Shown here piece after piece: positions 31,201 to 38,400 of a DNA stretch of 63,569 bases. The stretch is from Nemertoderma westbladi (Eukaryota; Xenacoelomorpha; Nemertodermatida; Nemertodermatidae), in the NCBI GenBank assembly GCA_032718475.1, contig JAUCBJ010004888.1, positions 1 through 63,569 of the forward strand. The letters are read 5' to 3'. The position numbers were made by a program, and so were the translations under genes. How positions within the stretch are numbered: position 1 is the stretch's first letter; every line of letters begins with the position of its first letter. The notes beneath the pieces are model-generated. The model was not told the origin of the DNA, did no database searches, and was given only the letters and a program-made list of their open reading frames with translations.

Positions 31201-33206
31201 GTTTCTATAAATATTAATGAGATTGCATGAAATTTGAAACAGAGATAGTCTCATCTTCATCTCCCGCCTCCTTAAGGCCCGTTCACATACAATGGGACGT
31301 TACACCGCGCTGTGTATCGCAGGGCCAGCGGTACACCACACCGTTGGATGTGAACAACCCTGCGGAATGCAAGCGGTAAATGATTTTGATTACCGCTGAT
31401 TGTAAACGACATAACATTTAGTTGTGCGGTACACCGCGCGGTTTCCCGCAGCCTATTGTAATAATGTTAATAAAATGATTATCTAGGATGTTGAATAACT
31501 GTAAACAGATAGACGCCCAGTTACCGCAACGGTACCGTTGAGTGCGAGCGGGCTCAGCGATTTGTTAATCTGAAAGAAAGCTGGCCATTCAAGGATTCCA
31601 AATATGTAACACAATATGAATTTCGTTGAAAATAGCCAAGATATCAGCGTTTAAAGTTACATGGTTGTGCACCTGCGCGGGGCTACTTTATTCTATTTAA
31701 GTGGTTTTAAATTCACGTTATCAAGGTTTGACATACATTCTTCTAAGTAATCTATTAATTTCGGATTTATAATATAGTTCTTCAGTATCCATCTAGATCC
31801 GCTTATTCTGGAACATTTTGTTTATCGACCGAAATATCATCTGCCATATAATTCATTGAAGGCATTTAAAATATCTGTACAATAGCAAAACACCATTATT
31901 ATATTTATAATGAAATATAATTTCATAAACTAGTCGCCATACATACGGAACGGAACGTTCATTGAATTAGCTAGAGAAGTGTAACCAAGGTACGGGAACC
32001 GTGTAAACAAGCAGTTAGTTAGTGGCCGTGGCTGTGGAAATCCTCGATGTTAAACAAGAGTCAAATAAAACTAGGCTCTAACCGTTATCTATGTTTTAAT
32101 GTAGCTCAACTAGCTTACCCAACGCTGTTAATTACTGCACAATAAATAATGACAGGCAGTTCCTGATAAGAGATTTACTTACCAACCCTAGCCCACTTAC
32201 AAGCTGCCACGAGGCATTATGAGAAAGGCCAATGTCCAGGTGAAAGCTATCATTTCATATATTCAAAGTGGTGATTGGGGTAAAATGATGTATGCCCCCC
32301 CCCCCCCCCTCTCCCCAAAAAAGTGGAAATATTTTTGACAAATTTGAAAAAGCCCTACAGTAAATTTTTGCGCTCAAATAAAGTATGGTTTATTGATTTA
32401 CAAAATTTCATAGTCCTATCACACAAATTTATAGCCCGACAACTTTATTGTCCAATCACACAACATAATAGCGGAGACAGACAACTTTATTGTCCAATCA
32501 CACAACATAATAGCGGATGCAGACAACTTTATAATCTGATCAATCAACTTTGTTGTCCGAACAAACAACTTTATAGCTGATTCAGAGAACTTTATTATTC
32601 GAACCAACAACTTTACGGTCCCATCACACTACTTTATAGTCCGATCACTTAACGTTATTGTACGATCAAAAAACTGTATTGCCCGATCAAACAAATAAAT
32701 TTATTGTCCGATCACAAAACTTTATAGCGGAGTCAGACAGCTTCATTGTCAAATCACATAAGTTTATTGTCCAACTATGTAAGTTTATTGCTCAACCACG
32801 CAAGTTTATGGTCCGATCAGGCATCAATATTATTTATTATCCGATCAAACAACTTTGTCAGATCGCACAAGTTTACCTTGATAAAAATAATTTGAAATTT
32901 GTTAAATAAATCGTTATTTAAATCAAACAGGCGTACTTTATTTAGAGGAATAACCGGCTCTCACACTATTCCTATAAAGCGCCACTTTATACGGCTGGTA
33001 GTGGTAGTCAGACGCTACTAACCTTCCGCAGCTGGAAGTGCGAGGAGGCCAAAGATTCCGGAATCTCTGGATCGGGTCTGGCCGGTCCCTGGCTGATTGT
33101 TGAGGCCCCGCTCCCAGAAGTAAACCCGTCCAAAACCCGCTTAAAGTTTACAAATTTCTTCATTGGTTTCTGGGATTTGGTTGACAGCGAATCAGGTCTA
33201 CCACTT
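7162..33206 (-). CDS. STXBP5: Tomosyn (syntaxin-binding protein 5), 15 exons, 3' end outside window
   Basis: A split gene whose exons join into about 893 codons collinear with animal tomosyn/STXBP5. Tomosyn binds syntaxin and SNAP-25 in the cytosol and at the plasma membrane and restrains SNARE-driven vesicle fusion (family knowledge). Exons encode the twin WD40 beta-propeller region; blocks such as HGFPYQPTALAWDP, GTERGNIHVVNIE, KTHPGPVVHLSDNP, WHHEGKQF, RPEPCKPILKLEW and GHADGSVKIWDASA are diagnostic. A Ser/Pro-rich loop (exons 10-12) follows, then the start of the distal propeller (WVGTSLGTVLVINLNIP). The vertebrate protein is about 1150 residues; the remaining about 260, including the R-SNARE motif, are left of the window. 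All junctions are GT-AG and phases agree except exon 12/13, which is off by one nucleotide. Introns 2, 3, 9, 12 and 13 are largely minisatellite. Confidence 0.95.
7294..8190 (-). other. Tomosyn intron 14, no further feature
   Basis: AT-rich intron sequence with a GTTTG-rich simple tract near 7905-7950. I see no gene, structured RNA or clear transposon end. Confidence 0.7.
8191..8332 (-). CDS. STXBP5: Tomosyn exon 14 (5' two thirds copied in the adjacent array)
   Basis: 142 nt encoding TFTCKDDTSLSPSLWVGTSL, then GTVLVINLNIPSGTEQRIFE and PVIVTPS. It matches the CLWVGTTVGTA...LNLPLG block. The acceptor is ATTCCCATACAG and the donor GTGAGT, ending in phase 1. Upstream in the intron lie six more copies of its acceptor with about 91 nt of its coding sequence. 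Confidence 0.94.
8236..9027. repeat. 103-bp minisatellite made of exon 14 acceptor plus exon 14 coding sequence
   Basis: An exact 103-bp period (AATATTGAGG at 8243, 8346, 8449, 8552 and on to 8964). In tomosyn sense each unit is 12 nt of intron (CATTCCCATACAG region), the AG, and the first about 91 nt of exon 14. Acceptor copies place exon starts at 8332, 8435, 8538, 8641, 8744, 8847 and 8950. The wrap-around point lies in a near-match of AATATTCCTTC (exon) with AATATTCATTC (intron). 103 is not a multiple of 3, and reading from one copy into the next reaches TAA. Confidence 0.95.
9110..9182 (-). CDS. STXBP5: Tomosyn exon 13
   Basis: 73 nt whose conserved frame reads SRSSSMSSLDKESCEAVQCL and TFSE, aligning with SRSSSVTSIDKESREAI of vertebrates. 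The acceptor is TGTTTAGCAG and the donor GTAAGT, ending in phase 0. The conserved frame needs two nucleotides carried from exon 12 but the sequence provides one, so the joined frame is broken here as assembled. Confidence 0.85.
9484..12002. repeat. 27/31-bp minisatellite containing the exon 12 5' splice site
   Basis: About 90 tandem units run between exon 13 and the end of exon 12. In tomosyn sense the 27-bp unit is 17 nt of exon 12 end (GAACACATCATTCTCCG) plus 10 nt of intron start (GTAAGTTATA); a 31-bp variant has GTAAGTTTTATATA or similar. The dominant variation is TTCTCCG against TTATCCG. Reading from exon 12 into the first unit meets TAG at once. Plus-strand frames such as repeated NDVFYNLPE are by-products. 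Confidence 0.96.
11987..12378 (-). CDS. STXBP5: Tomosyn exon 12 (donor copied in the adjacent array)
   Basis: 392 nt from LAFGNSVGIVIVDFIQK through a conserved LYGSADPYQRSSRSPKSK segment to a Ser/Pro-rich, GC-rich loop (SSPPPPPEE) and ENTSFS. It ends TTCTCCG before donor GTAAGT. The last 17 exon nucleotides plus the first 10 intron nucleotides are the 27-bp unit of the neighbouring array. With this donor the exon ends in phase 1, whereas exon 13 needs phase 2; a GG before GTAAGT would be required. The exon is otherwise secure. Confidence 0.9.
12480..12666 (-). CDS. STXBP5: Tomosyn exon 11
   Basis: 187 nt with the core LPGFQPDICCLLTWTNGEPP and ITSVSANIYYGL, matching the QLVWVGGEPPQQITSL region. 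The acceptor is CTGCTTTACAG and the donor GTGAGT, ending in phase 2. Confidence 0.93.
12773..12932 (-). CDS. STXBP5: Tomosyn exon 10
   Basis: 160 nt starting AIEVCLVYELDPADLDSPES, followed by a Ser/Thr-rich stretch ending SASTTGHQST. The acceptor is TATTTATAG and the donor GTCAGT, ending in phase 1. It corresponds to the end of one propeller blade and the start of the variable loop. Confidence 0.9.
12998..15080. repeat. 29-bp minisatellite filling tomosyn intron 9
   Basis: About 70 units of ACTACTGGTACAAACTAGCC plus TCTCTCTAG, with 27-31-bp variants, fill about 96% of intron 9 (12933-15101). The array starts about 15 nt after the exon 9 donor with degenerate units and ends about 65 nt before the exon 10 acceptor. 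It does not contain the donor itself. Confidence 0.95.
15102..15301 (-). CDS. STXBP5: Tomosyn exon 9
   Basis: 200 nt encoding TLQMLCKLKTSKVFEKVKSK, then EEDPFAIQII...LLCIAGASCHVLLYRFSKQE and ITGELA. Donor GTAAGT, phase 0. A minisatellite begins about 15 nt into the following intron. LKTSKVFEK is nearly invariant in tomosyns. Confidence 0.95.
15790..15935 (-). pseudogene. LINE relic in tomosyn intron 8
   Basis: The stretch with ACACAAATGTCATCGAACC, CTGATTGCTGGAATTATTTC and AGTATGCTGAACATA matches the antisense of the LINE reverse transcriptase seen at 59190-59310, with many substitutions. It is an old fragment of the same family, spanning the region after RT motif A. Confidence 0.75.
16072..16262 (-). 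CDS. STXBP5: Tomosyn exon 8 (acceptor behind a 22-nt C run)
   Basis: 191 nt encoding YCANCHHDLIPALYQVGVKQ through GHADGSVKIWDASA. In gene sense the polypyrimidine tract is a pure run of 22 C followed by GCAG. The donor is GTTAGT and it ends in phase 1. The exon is GC-rich compared with its surroundings. Confidence 0.95.
16267..16288. repeat. (G)22 homopolymer at exon 8 acceptor
   Basis: An uninterrupted run of 22 G; on the tomosyn strand it is a C run that forms the polypyrimidine tract directly before GCAG of exon 8. Confidence 0.95.
16451..16586 (-). CDS. STXBP5: Tomosyn exon 7
   Basis: 136 nt encoding CQEPHAIAVLLQSDVVVVDL, then LFDNPYSMDIHESPVTCC. The acceptor is AATATTTCTAG and the donor GTTAGT, ending in phase 2. 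IHESPVTCC is conserved in tomosyns. Confidence 0.93.
17100..17230. repeat. Two tandem copies of a ~63-bp AT-rich unit in intron 6
   Basis: The segment AATAAAATAC...GAAAAATAAAAAATTAACTAC...ATAGTAAACATAAAAAAA occurs twice in a row with few changes. Nothing else is recognised in this intron (16587-17503). Confidence 0.8.
17504..17658 (-). CDS. STXBP5: Tomosyn exon 6
   Basis: 155 nt encoding KCLIAFSGGLPYDKQGRRPS through VIDFLSLCSTPWPW. The acceptor is TTTGCTTTCAG and the donor GTAAGT; it ends in phase 1. It matches the SGGLSYDTVGRRP...VLEMDYPIVDFLTLC stretch of vertebrate tomosyn. Confidence 0.95.
17915..18204 (-). CDS. STXBP5: Tomosyn exon 5
   Basis: 290 nt from LLIGYETGLLVLWDVKARSP to EWRTTKS plus two bases of the next codon. 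The acceptor is TTATATTCCAG and the donor GTTAGT. WHHEGKQFMSAHTDGSIS and RPEPCKPILK are diagnostic of the family. Confidence 0.96.
18406..18705 (-). CDS. STXBP5: Tomosyn exon 4 (acceptor lies in a 35-bp array)
   Basis: 100 codons, phase 0 to 0, from GAIVSVCADDSIHLWNLR to SDNPDDPNR, donor GTAAGT. It contains GTERGNIHVVNIE and KTHPGPVVHLSDNP, two of the best conserved tomosyn blocks. The acceptor (TTTGTTTCACCACAG) and the first 17 exon nucleotides form part of the repeat unit of the adjacent array, so 43 further copies of the same acceptor lie upstream in the intron. Only the proximal one, used here, joins exon 3 to this exon without a stop codon or frame change. Confidence 0.95.
18689..20213. 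repeat. 35-bp minisatellite containing the exon 4 3' splice site, 44 acceptor copies
   Basis: A 35-bp period runs from exon 4 (acceptor boundary 18705) to the outermost copy (boundary 20209): 43 intervals, one of them 34 bp. In tomosyn sense each unit has about 18 nt of pyrimidine-rich intron end (TTTTGTTTCACCACAG) and the first 17 nt of exon 4 (GGAGCCATTGTTAGTGT). The outermost copy has a different upstream context (GGTCTAGGTACAG), perhaps the original intron end. The minus strand stays open for long stretches, which explains repeated FHHREPL-type frames; they are not genes. Confidence 0.97.
20346..20459. repeat. 79-bp repeat, left part, split by LINE copy C
   Basis: A unit beginning AAGCTTCACCAT and running through GATCCAGGCCCGATTAGCT to CTAGAATATTAAC, period 79 bp (20346, 20425). 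The second unit is interrupted after TTAGCT by LINE copy C. A (C)20 tract lies just left, at about 20304-20323. Confidence 0.9.
20460..22771 (+). mobile_element. LINE copy C, 5'-truncated, inserted in the 79-bp repeat
   Basis: Same family as copies A and B. It begins at the end of the endonuclease (SDH region), so it is truncated further than copy B. The frame is broken near 21105 by a 4-bp insertion relative to copy B; the downstream RT frame is open to TAA 22718-22720 and keeps DFFRAFDS, QGD and FADD. It ends in (TAG)n. TAGCT borders both sides (20455-20459 and 22772-22776), a short TSD partly ambiguous with the tail. It lies in tomosyn intron 3, opposite to the gene. Confidence 0.92.
22772..22905. 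repeat. 79-bp repeat, right part
   Basis: Continuation of the 79-bp repeat after LINE copy C: ATGCTATTATTTGGATCTCC to TTAAC, then a further full unit starting AAGCTTCACC at 22821. Confidence 0.9.
22984..23925. repeat. 20-bp minisatellite, about 47 copies, in tomosyn intron 3
   Basis: The unit AGCTGTAACGGGGGTC(T/G)ATC has 18-19-bp variants (GGCTCTAACGAGGTCGATC). G-rich on the plus strand, C-rich in tomosyn sense. It ends at a degenerate GACGGGGGTCGAC. Confidence 0.95.
23926..24639. other. Intron 3 sequence between array and exon 3
   Basis: AT-rich. A 43-45-bp segment (ATATTCGGTC...TTGTCACGTTTTATTTACA) is repeated about three times at 24390-24485. Nothing else recognised. Confidence 0.6.
24640..24721 (-). 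CDS. STXBP5: Tomosyn exon 3
   Basis: 82 nt encoding YGQPGVDVYMRHENDVAVIQ and LMFLSNE. The acceptor is ATCCAACTCAG and the donor GTAAGT, phase 0. The residues align with the GRPGVE...VIQLQFL block of vertebrate tomosyn. Confidence 0.94.
24775..28280. repeat. ~16-21-bp minisatellite, 3.5 kb, in tomosyn intron 2
   Basis: More than 150 units with core GATACGGAACCT, in 21-bp (GGATACGGAACCTGTGTGGTT) and 16-bp (GATACGGAACCTGTTT) forms; a higher-order pattern of about 170-190 bp recurs between 25100 and 26850. It ends about 54 nt from the exon 3 acceptor. Both strands stay open over long stretches; these frames are not genes. Confidence 0.95.
28281..29866. other. Intron 2, unique part
   Basis: AT-rich. 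Short CCCATTCGGCCT-type repeats occur at about 29595-29700. No gene, RNA or transposon end recognised. Confidence 0.6.
29867..29964 (-). CDS. STXBP5: Tomosyn exon 2
   Basis: 98 nt encoding TARHGFPYQPTALAWDPVQK and on to NGSIR, the first blade of the N-terminal propeller. The acceptor is TTACCTTACAG and the donor GTATCC. It ends in phase 2 and the split codon is completed by the first A of exon 3. Confidence 0.93.
29965..33022. other. Tomosyn intron 1
   Basis: About 3 kb with a (C)26 tract at 31165-31190 and a (C)15 tract at about 32295-32309. A segment at about 31275-31555 begins GGCCCGTTCACAT and ends with a loosely similar inverted copy, possibly a degenerate MITE. No coding sequence recognised. 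Confidence 0.6.
32400..32885. repeat. Degenerate ~24-bp repeat in intron 1
   Basis: Around twenty imperfect units of the form ACAACTTTATTGTCCGATCAC. The family has drifted much more than the other arrays, so it is older or no longer turning over. Confidence 0.85.
33023..33206 (-). CDS. STXBP5: Tomosyn exon 1 (start codon at 33163) with 5' UTR
   Basis: The ATG at 33163-33161 opens MKKFVNFKRVLDGFTSG, matching the conserved N-terminus of tomosyns. The coding part is 47 codons, ending SSHFQLRK at 33023 with donor GTTAGT (phase 0). Upstream of the ATG, 43 nt run back to a good acceptor (TTTTGTTTCAG, AG at 33208-33207), so at least one more 5' UTR exon lies further right; I could not find it. The frame stays open across those 43 nt, but homology supports the ATG chosen. 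Confidence 0.92.
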
Positions 33207-33347
33207 CTGAAACAAAATTATGTTTATATATTAACGATAACAATATATTAGGTACCGCACTATTCAGTTGTTACCTATTAGCAACCTATTAAGTTGTTTT
33301 GATTCGTAACGGTACCTACGACCTTCAAGGTGAGAGCATATGTTATT

Positions 33348-33492
33348 GTTACCTGTTATGTTATAGGATAACATAAACATTGTTATAAATTATTAAACAC
33401 TGTAACATAACAGGTAACAGTTTGGGGTAGGGCGGGTTGACTTCAGATGACTCATTAGTAATCTGAGGTCAACCCGCCCTACCCCAAACTGT
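33348..33492. repeat. Two adjacent hairpins upstream of tomosyn
   Basis: First: perfect 16-bp arms GTTACCTGTTATGTTA (33348-33363) and its complement (33403-33418). Second: 32-bp arms at 33417-33448 and 33461-33492 with one mismatch and a 12-nt loop, a GC-rich stem (TTTGGGGTAGGGCGGGTTGA). A further copy of CATAACAGGTAACAA at 33536-33550 can pair with 33346-33360, so the whole may be a MITE of about 205 bp. Confidence 0.85.
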
Positions 33493-33550
33493 ATCAATAT
33501 GATTACCACGGTGACGAGAGCGCGAGAATTCCTCCATAACAGGTAACAAC

Positions 33551-34520
33551 AATTCTCTATAATTATTAGGACTATTACTATTGTTGTTTTGTAACCGGTA
33601 CGGTAGTTAATGGCATATTGAGACAACGGTAGCATTTTATACAAATACCGTACATCCGTCGAAAGTCTGAGTCGACGAAATCCACATATAACTAGTAGGC
33701 ATACTGTAGTAAGTAATCAATATCCGACACCAATTCAACGTTATGGATTTTAAATGTCACGACATAAGTCTCGAATGTCAGTTAAACGGCTTTGCAATCT
33801 GACAATAAACTGATATGGCAACGCCAAACGCGGCCGGGAACATTCACAATAGGGAACTGTCTGGACCAGCAGACCAGGGACTAGCGCTGGAAATGCTGAA
33901 ATGTTTGGACCCGAGGCTGAGACCAGCGCTCTACTCCAATAATTAAATTATAACTGTCTGTCTACTGCTCTAAGCAGAATTATTAACCCAATCATTGAGA
34001 AATTCAATTGTCCGTGTTAAGTTTAGTAGGCCTAATAGTCTGATAGTTCAGTATTTGCGCAACATGCAGACATGGATTCTAACAGTCTGACAGTTAAACA
34101 GTTTTAAACTGTTCATGTTCAACAACCATACTGCCATACTACCGGTAGACAGGTAGATAGACTATAGACCGGCTGACCGGTAGATATATATTTTTGATTT
34201 GTTTTAGGCAGTTAGGATTGTAGCACTGAGCAGTGTAGGACTGTAGGCTGGTAGGGGCATATCACGTCAGGCAGGACAATTTCACAAGCCAGTACAGCAG
34301 TAGGACTACTCACTCTCACTCATACCACCGGTACACTTTCAGACTTTTCAAACGTACCTTGACCGCCGGTCGATATCAGGATATCATTAGGGTCTACCGT
34401 CTGAACGTACTTATTTCAACTTGCCTGTGACTGTGTGTCTGGTCTAACAGAATGCAGAATATGAAATGATTTTTACGGTAAATCCAGAAATCACATAACT
34501 AACTACAGTTATACCAGCTC
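33551..34520. other. Upstream region of tomosyn, no gene seen
   Basis: Non-coding by inspection. The first tomosyn exon and promoter should lie somewhere to the right of 33207, but no convincing donor-bearing 5' UTR exon stands out. Confidence 0.5.
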
Positions 34521-34528
34521 TACACAAC

Positions 34529-35442
34529 CCAGGTTGGAATTCATGCATGAGCGCGCAGGTACGCTTTGTTGTTTTGAAATCACCGCGCACCTGAAATTGG
34601 CTCGTCGCGCACCTCATCATATGTCATAATCCAAACAAAATCGCGCAGCTCATGTCATGCATATCTCAAAAAATCGCACAGTTCATAAGAACAATTTTAC
34701 ATTCCTATTTTACAAGTTTGAGCGTTTTAAGCTTATCTTTACGTCTGTCTGTCTGTACGTTGAATCTAGGCTTACATAATAAATGTAATTTTTGCAACAT
34801 CAAAATTGTTAATATTAAAAAATATTTTTTTAATCCACTACTATGGTGGCCCATCGGGCTCACTGCTTTTATAACAGAAAATATTATTTTAGATTACAAA
34901 CAAAACATGTACCGGTAATTTCAAAAAAACGAATATTGAAATAGGTACCAGTCTGCCAATAATACTTTGTATAGGCCTACCTAACAATTAGGCTTAAACA
35001 TACAGTTGGCTTATAATTAAGTCATACTTATAATACATTGTTACTTTCTGACTTTACCTGTTTACTAACGTAACATCGGCATAGCATAGACCTAATAACA
35101 ATACAACAATAGAGTACTGTAGTTAAAATAAATAGACAAATTCAGCTCCGGTTGCCGGTATTACAGTATTATGGTGAAGTGATTTGACTGTTTGAAGAAT
35201 TGGAAATGAGAAACTAATGCGAGCGCAGCGAGCGACATTTTTTTGTGTATTTTCGTGATTTCAATTAATTTGTGGTGCGCATCAGAGGCAGAGCTGCGCG
35301 CTGAGGCACAACGCGCACCTGTCTGCCTGTCTCACACCCGAACGCGCACCTGTCTCACCCAAACGCGCAACGCGCATCTGGTTTGCTTGCGGTCATTCGC
35401 GCAGGTACGCGTCCGAGTTTTGCAGCATGAATTCCAACCTGG
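34529..35442. mobile_element. hAT-type MITE, copy 1 (914 bp)
   Basis: Termini CCAGGTTGGAATTCATGC and GCATGAATTCCAACCTGG form inverted repeats, with weaker complementarity further in. An 8-bp TSD, TACACAAC, flanks it at 34521-34528 and 35443-35450. There is no transposase inside, so it is non-autonomous. The 8-bp TSD and CAG-type ends suggest the hAT superfamily. The interior is rich in GCGCACCTG motifs near both ends. Confidence 0.92.
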
Positions 35443-35450
35443 TACACAAC

Positions 35451-38400
35451 CAGATAACTGTTACACTTGTCAGCTTGTCTACTTACGGACTTGTACTGTT
35501 GTACACTTCCACTGCATGTTGGCATGCAGCGCAGCACCAGCACTGTACCAATTACCGGTACTACTGCTGTACTGTACTAGGTTAACGTTAAGTAAAAATA
35601 CTGGCACTGGTCAGCTGGTTGCATACAGGCTGCTGGCAGACTGGCGACCGTGGACCCTCCCGAATTCAAGTACCGGTGCTATTTCCTGATTGGTTTTAAA
35701 CAGGGTACATAGCCAAACGCAAAAAGCAAAATATAAATTTCACCAAACACCAACAACTGGATAAAATAGCAGTTGCCATAGACACACTATTTCGGAAGCC
35801 CTTAAAACAACTAGAGGCACTATTCGGTAACACAGGGCCAGTGATAGAACTGACAAGCAGCCATTAAATTGACAAACACTGTGGGTCGAGCCACGAAAGT
35901 TACTGAGCTTAGAATACGGGTACCAATCTCAACCTCCGCGGCTGTCTGTCGGTCTGGCAGTCGGTTGGTCGGTCGGTCCGTCTAATCTTTGAATGCTAAT
36001 ACAGTAACTCAGCGAATCTTTGATAAAATTATACCAAACGTGGTACACAAAGTAGTATTTCAAAAGTTTTGAAAGTTTTCAGAATTTTGGCGTCGTGCAT
36101 TTACATGATACGCCGATAGGAGGCGCTAATAAAGGTTCGTTGTGGTCTGATCCTAATACAGGTACGGGATGCAGTATTCCCATGATGGATAGGCGCAACG
36201 CAATTGTTTGCAAACTCGTTGTTTCGCGAATAAAGCATCCTTGCAGGTGCACAATTATCTAAATCTCAAAATCCCAAATATCAAAATTCCTAACTGTAAC
36301 TGTGAAACGCATTTGGATCTCACAATGCAACATGTATAGATGTTGCATTTCTATTTTATTACTATCGTGGACACCGCATGCCATAACCGAAATACTGTAC
36401 TTGACCTTTATTGTTCTTAAACAGTTTTTATATAGGCTGAACACCGAGAAACAGATTTGCATGATCCTTTATATTTAAGTTGGCGCTTCCCAGTTCCCCG
36501 TTTCTTAAGCTCGACAACCCTGTTATATGTAACCGTTACACCATCATACATTTTCCACGAATTCCTTTCATGAAATATGACTGTGTTAATTTCAAACGTC
36601 GGTTTCCAATTTACAAACTCTGTCATATTATTTAAGTTGACCTCTACAATTATTTATCCTCCATTAGACTTATGCGCCTTGTCTTTTACATTACCTGAAT
36701 GGTAAATACTATTATGGGTATTCGCAGTGATCTTTTATTTTTATGATCTATTATTTTTATGAGTGTGTCGTGGCTGATTTTGGCAGCATGTATTTTACAG
36801 GCCTATTTATGTAGGTGGTATATACTGTACTTACCATAGCATCACTGTTTTTTTAGCCTTTATATATAAGAGGAGATTATCATTTAAAATTAAAAGTATA
36901 TACAGTACTAGCACAAATACTTTCAACGTAATTAAATTAGCATTCAGTATTTAAAATACTTTTGAAATACAATAAATTACTGTATGGTATTTAACATATA
37001 TTATATTGCTAAAAATATATATATTATCAAAATTATTGTGTCGTATGTATAGGCAAGTATTGGCCCATGTGAAGAATTTTTTCTTTTTTCTTTGCAGTTA
37101 CCCCCATGTGTGGAATACCAGGTTTTCACCAAAAACACAGGTTACAGAAGGGCTGAATCTAACAAAACAATAAACGAATTAGTAAATGTACAGGTTATAA
37201 GACAGAAATAAGCGCTATAAAACACTTAATAAAGATAAATTAAAAAAAATAAAAAATCTTTATAAATAAAATTCCAATAAAAAGTCGACCGAAAAGTGAA
37301 ATCCTGGTATTCATCACATGGGCGCAAGTATTTTCAATAAAAATATTACTGTTTGCAGTAATACAGTAATTAACTAAAACAACAAGTACAGTAGCTTCGG
37401 TCTTGTATTTATTTATACTCTACTATTCAAAAATAAATGATAAATTACAGTACATACAATAATATATTATTTACAGGGGATTGTCAGCTATAATGAGCGA
37501 TACTCACACAGAGTAAACGAATTAAGAGGCAACCGAGCGTAACATAAACAATAAAAATATTATGGGATCAATTTCTTGATATAAAGTAAGGTTAAACCTT
37601 GGCTTCCTCTCACTTTTCTATGAAGTTGTGGTACTGGTTCGGGCATATATAATGAATGCTGCGGGCGTATAAGGCCTGTGCCCTAACAATCCACCTACCA
37701 CTAACTGCCATCTCTCCCTCTATACAGCTGGGTGTAGCTCTAGATATAGGCTTTTTTCCCCAGCACAGATTCCTGTATTCACCTGAGCCAGTAGCGGCAG
37801 ATATTGAACTCTGTCATAGCGCAGTGACCGCTGACTGCCGCGAGAGTGGCTCGGTTTGCACCTGGGAACGCGTTGGCCGCCAGTTGTAGGATCCTGAGGA
37901 AAGATGGAAGCTCCCCCCCCCCCCCCCCCCCCCCCCCCCCGTCATGCACAGTATTCCCAAGTTATTATTCCATAGAGAATTTAGGGTAATATAAATGTTT
38001 TTCCGTTGATGTTCCCAAACAGCCACTAGATAAGGTGAAAGAAAACTTTAACAAAACAATCAACATTGTTTTCTGATATTGAATTTACATAATGTATAAA
38101 AAATAAGAAAAGATTATTGTTTATGCAGTAAGTTTTACCAATCAGTTGTAATAAAATAACACGCAATGAAAATTATTTTATGTCCAAAATTTATTATTAT
38201 TTTATATTTATAGATAATCTATAAATATAAAATAATAATTGCAGTACGGTAAGAATTACACGCAAAGGTCATTGCCCTATAAGATTCATCATTCATACTG
38301 TAATGCGTTTCCAGTTTGTCATTGTGGTTTGAGATTGTCCTACTGTATTGTTGCGACAATCGTCATTGTAACTCAATCGCTTAATAAAATTACTGTACTG

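Noticed and set aside
31275-31555. Degenerate MITE with GGCCCGTTCACAT-like ends
   Set aside because: The ends match only loosely and no target duplication is visible.
35243-35689. 148-codon frame starting in the hAT MITE
   Set aside because: Starts inside the MITE and runs across its end and TSD; no domain, and the second MITE copy does not keep the frame.
37656-37889. Possible exon around 37656-37889
   Set aside because: GC-richer than its surroundings but no recognisable domain and no paired splice sites in frame.
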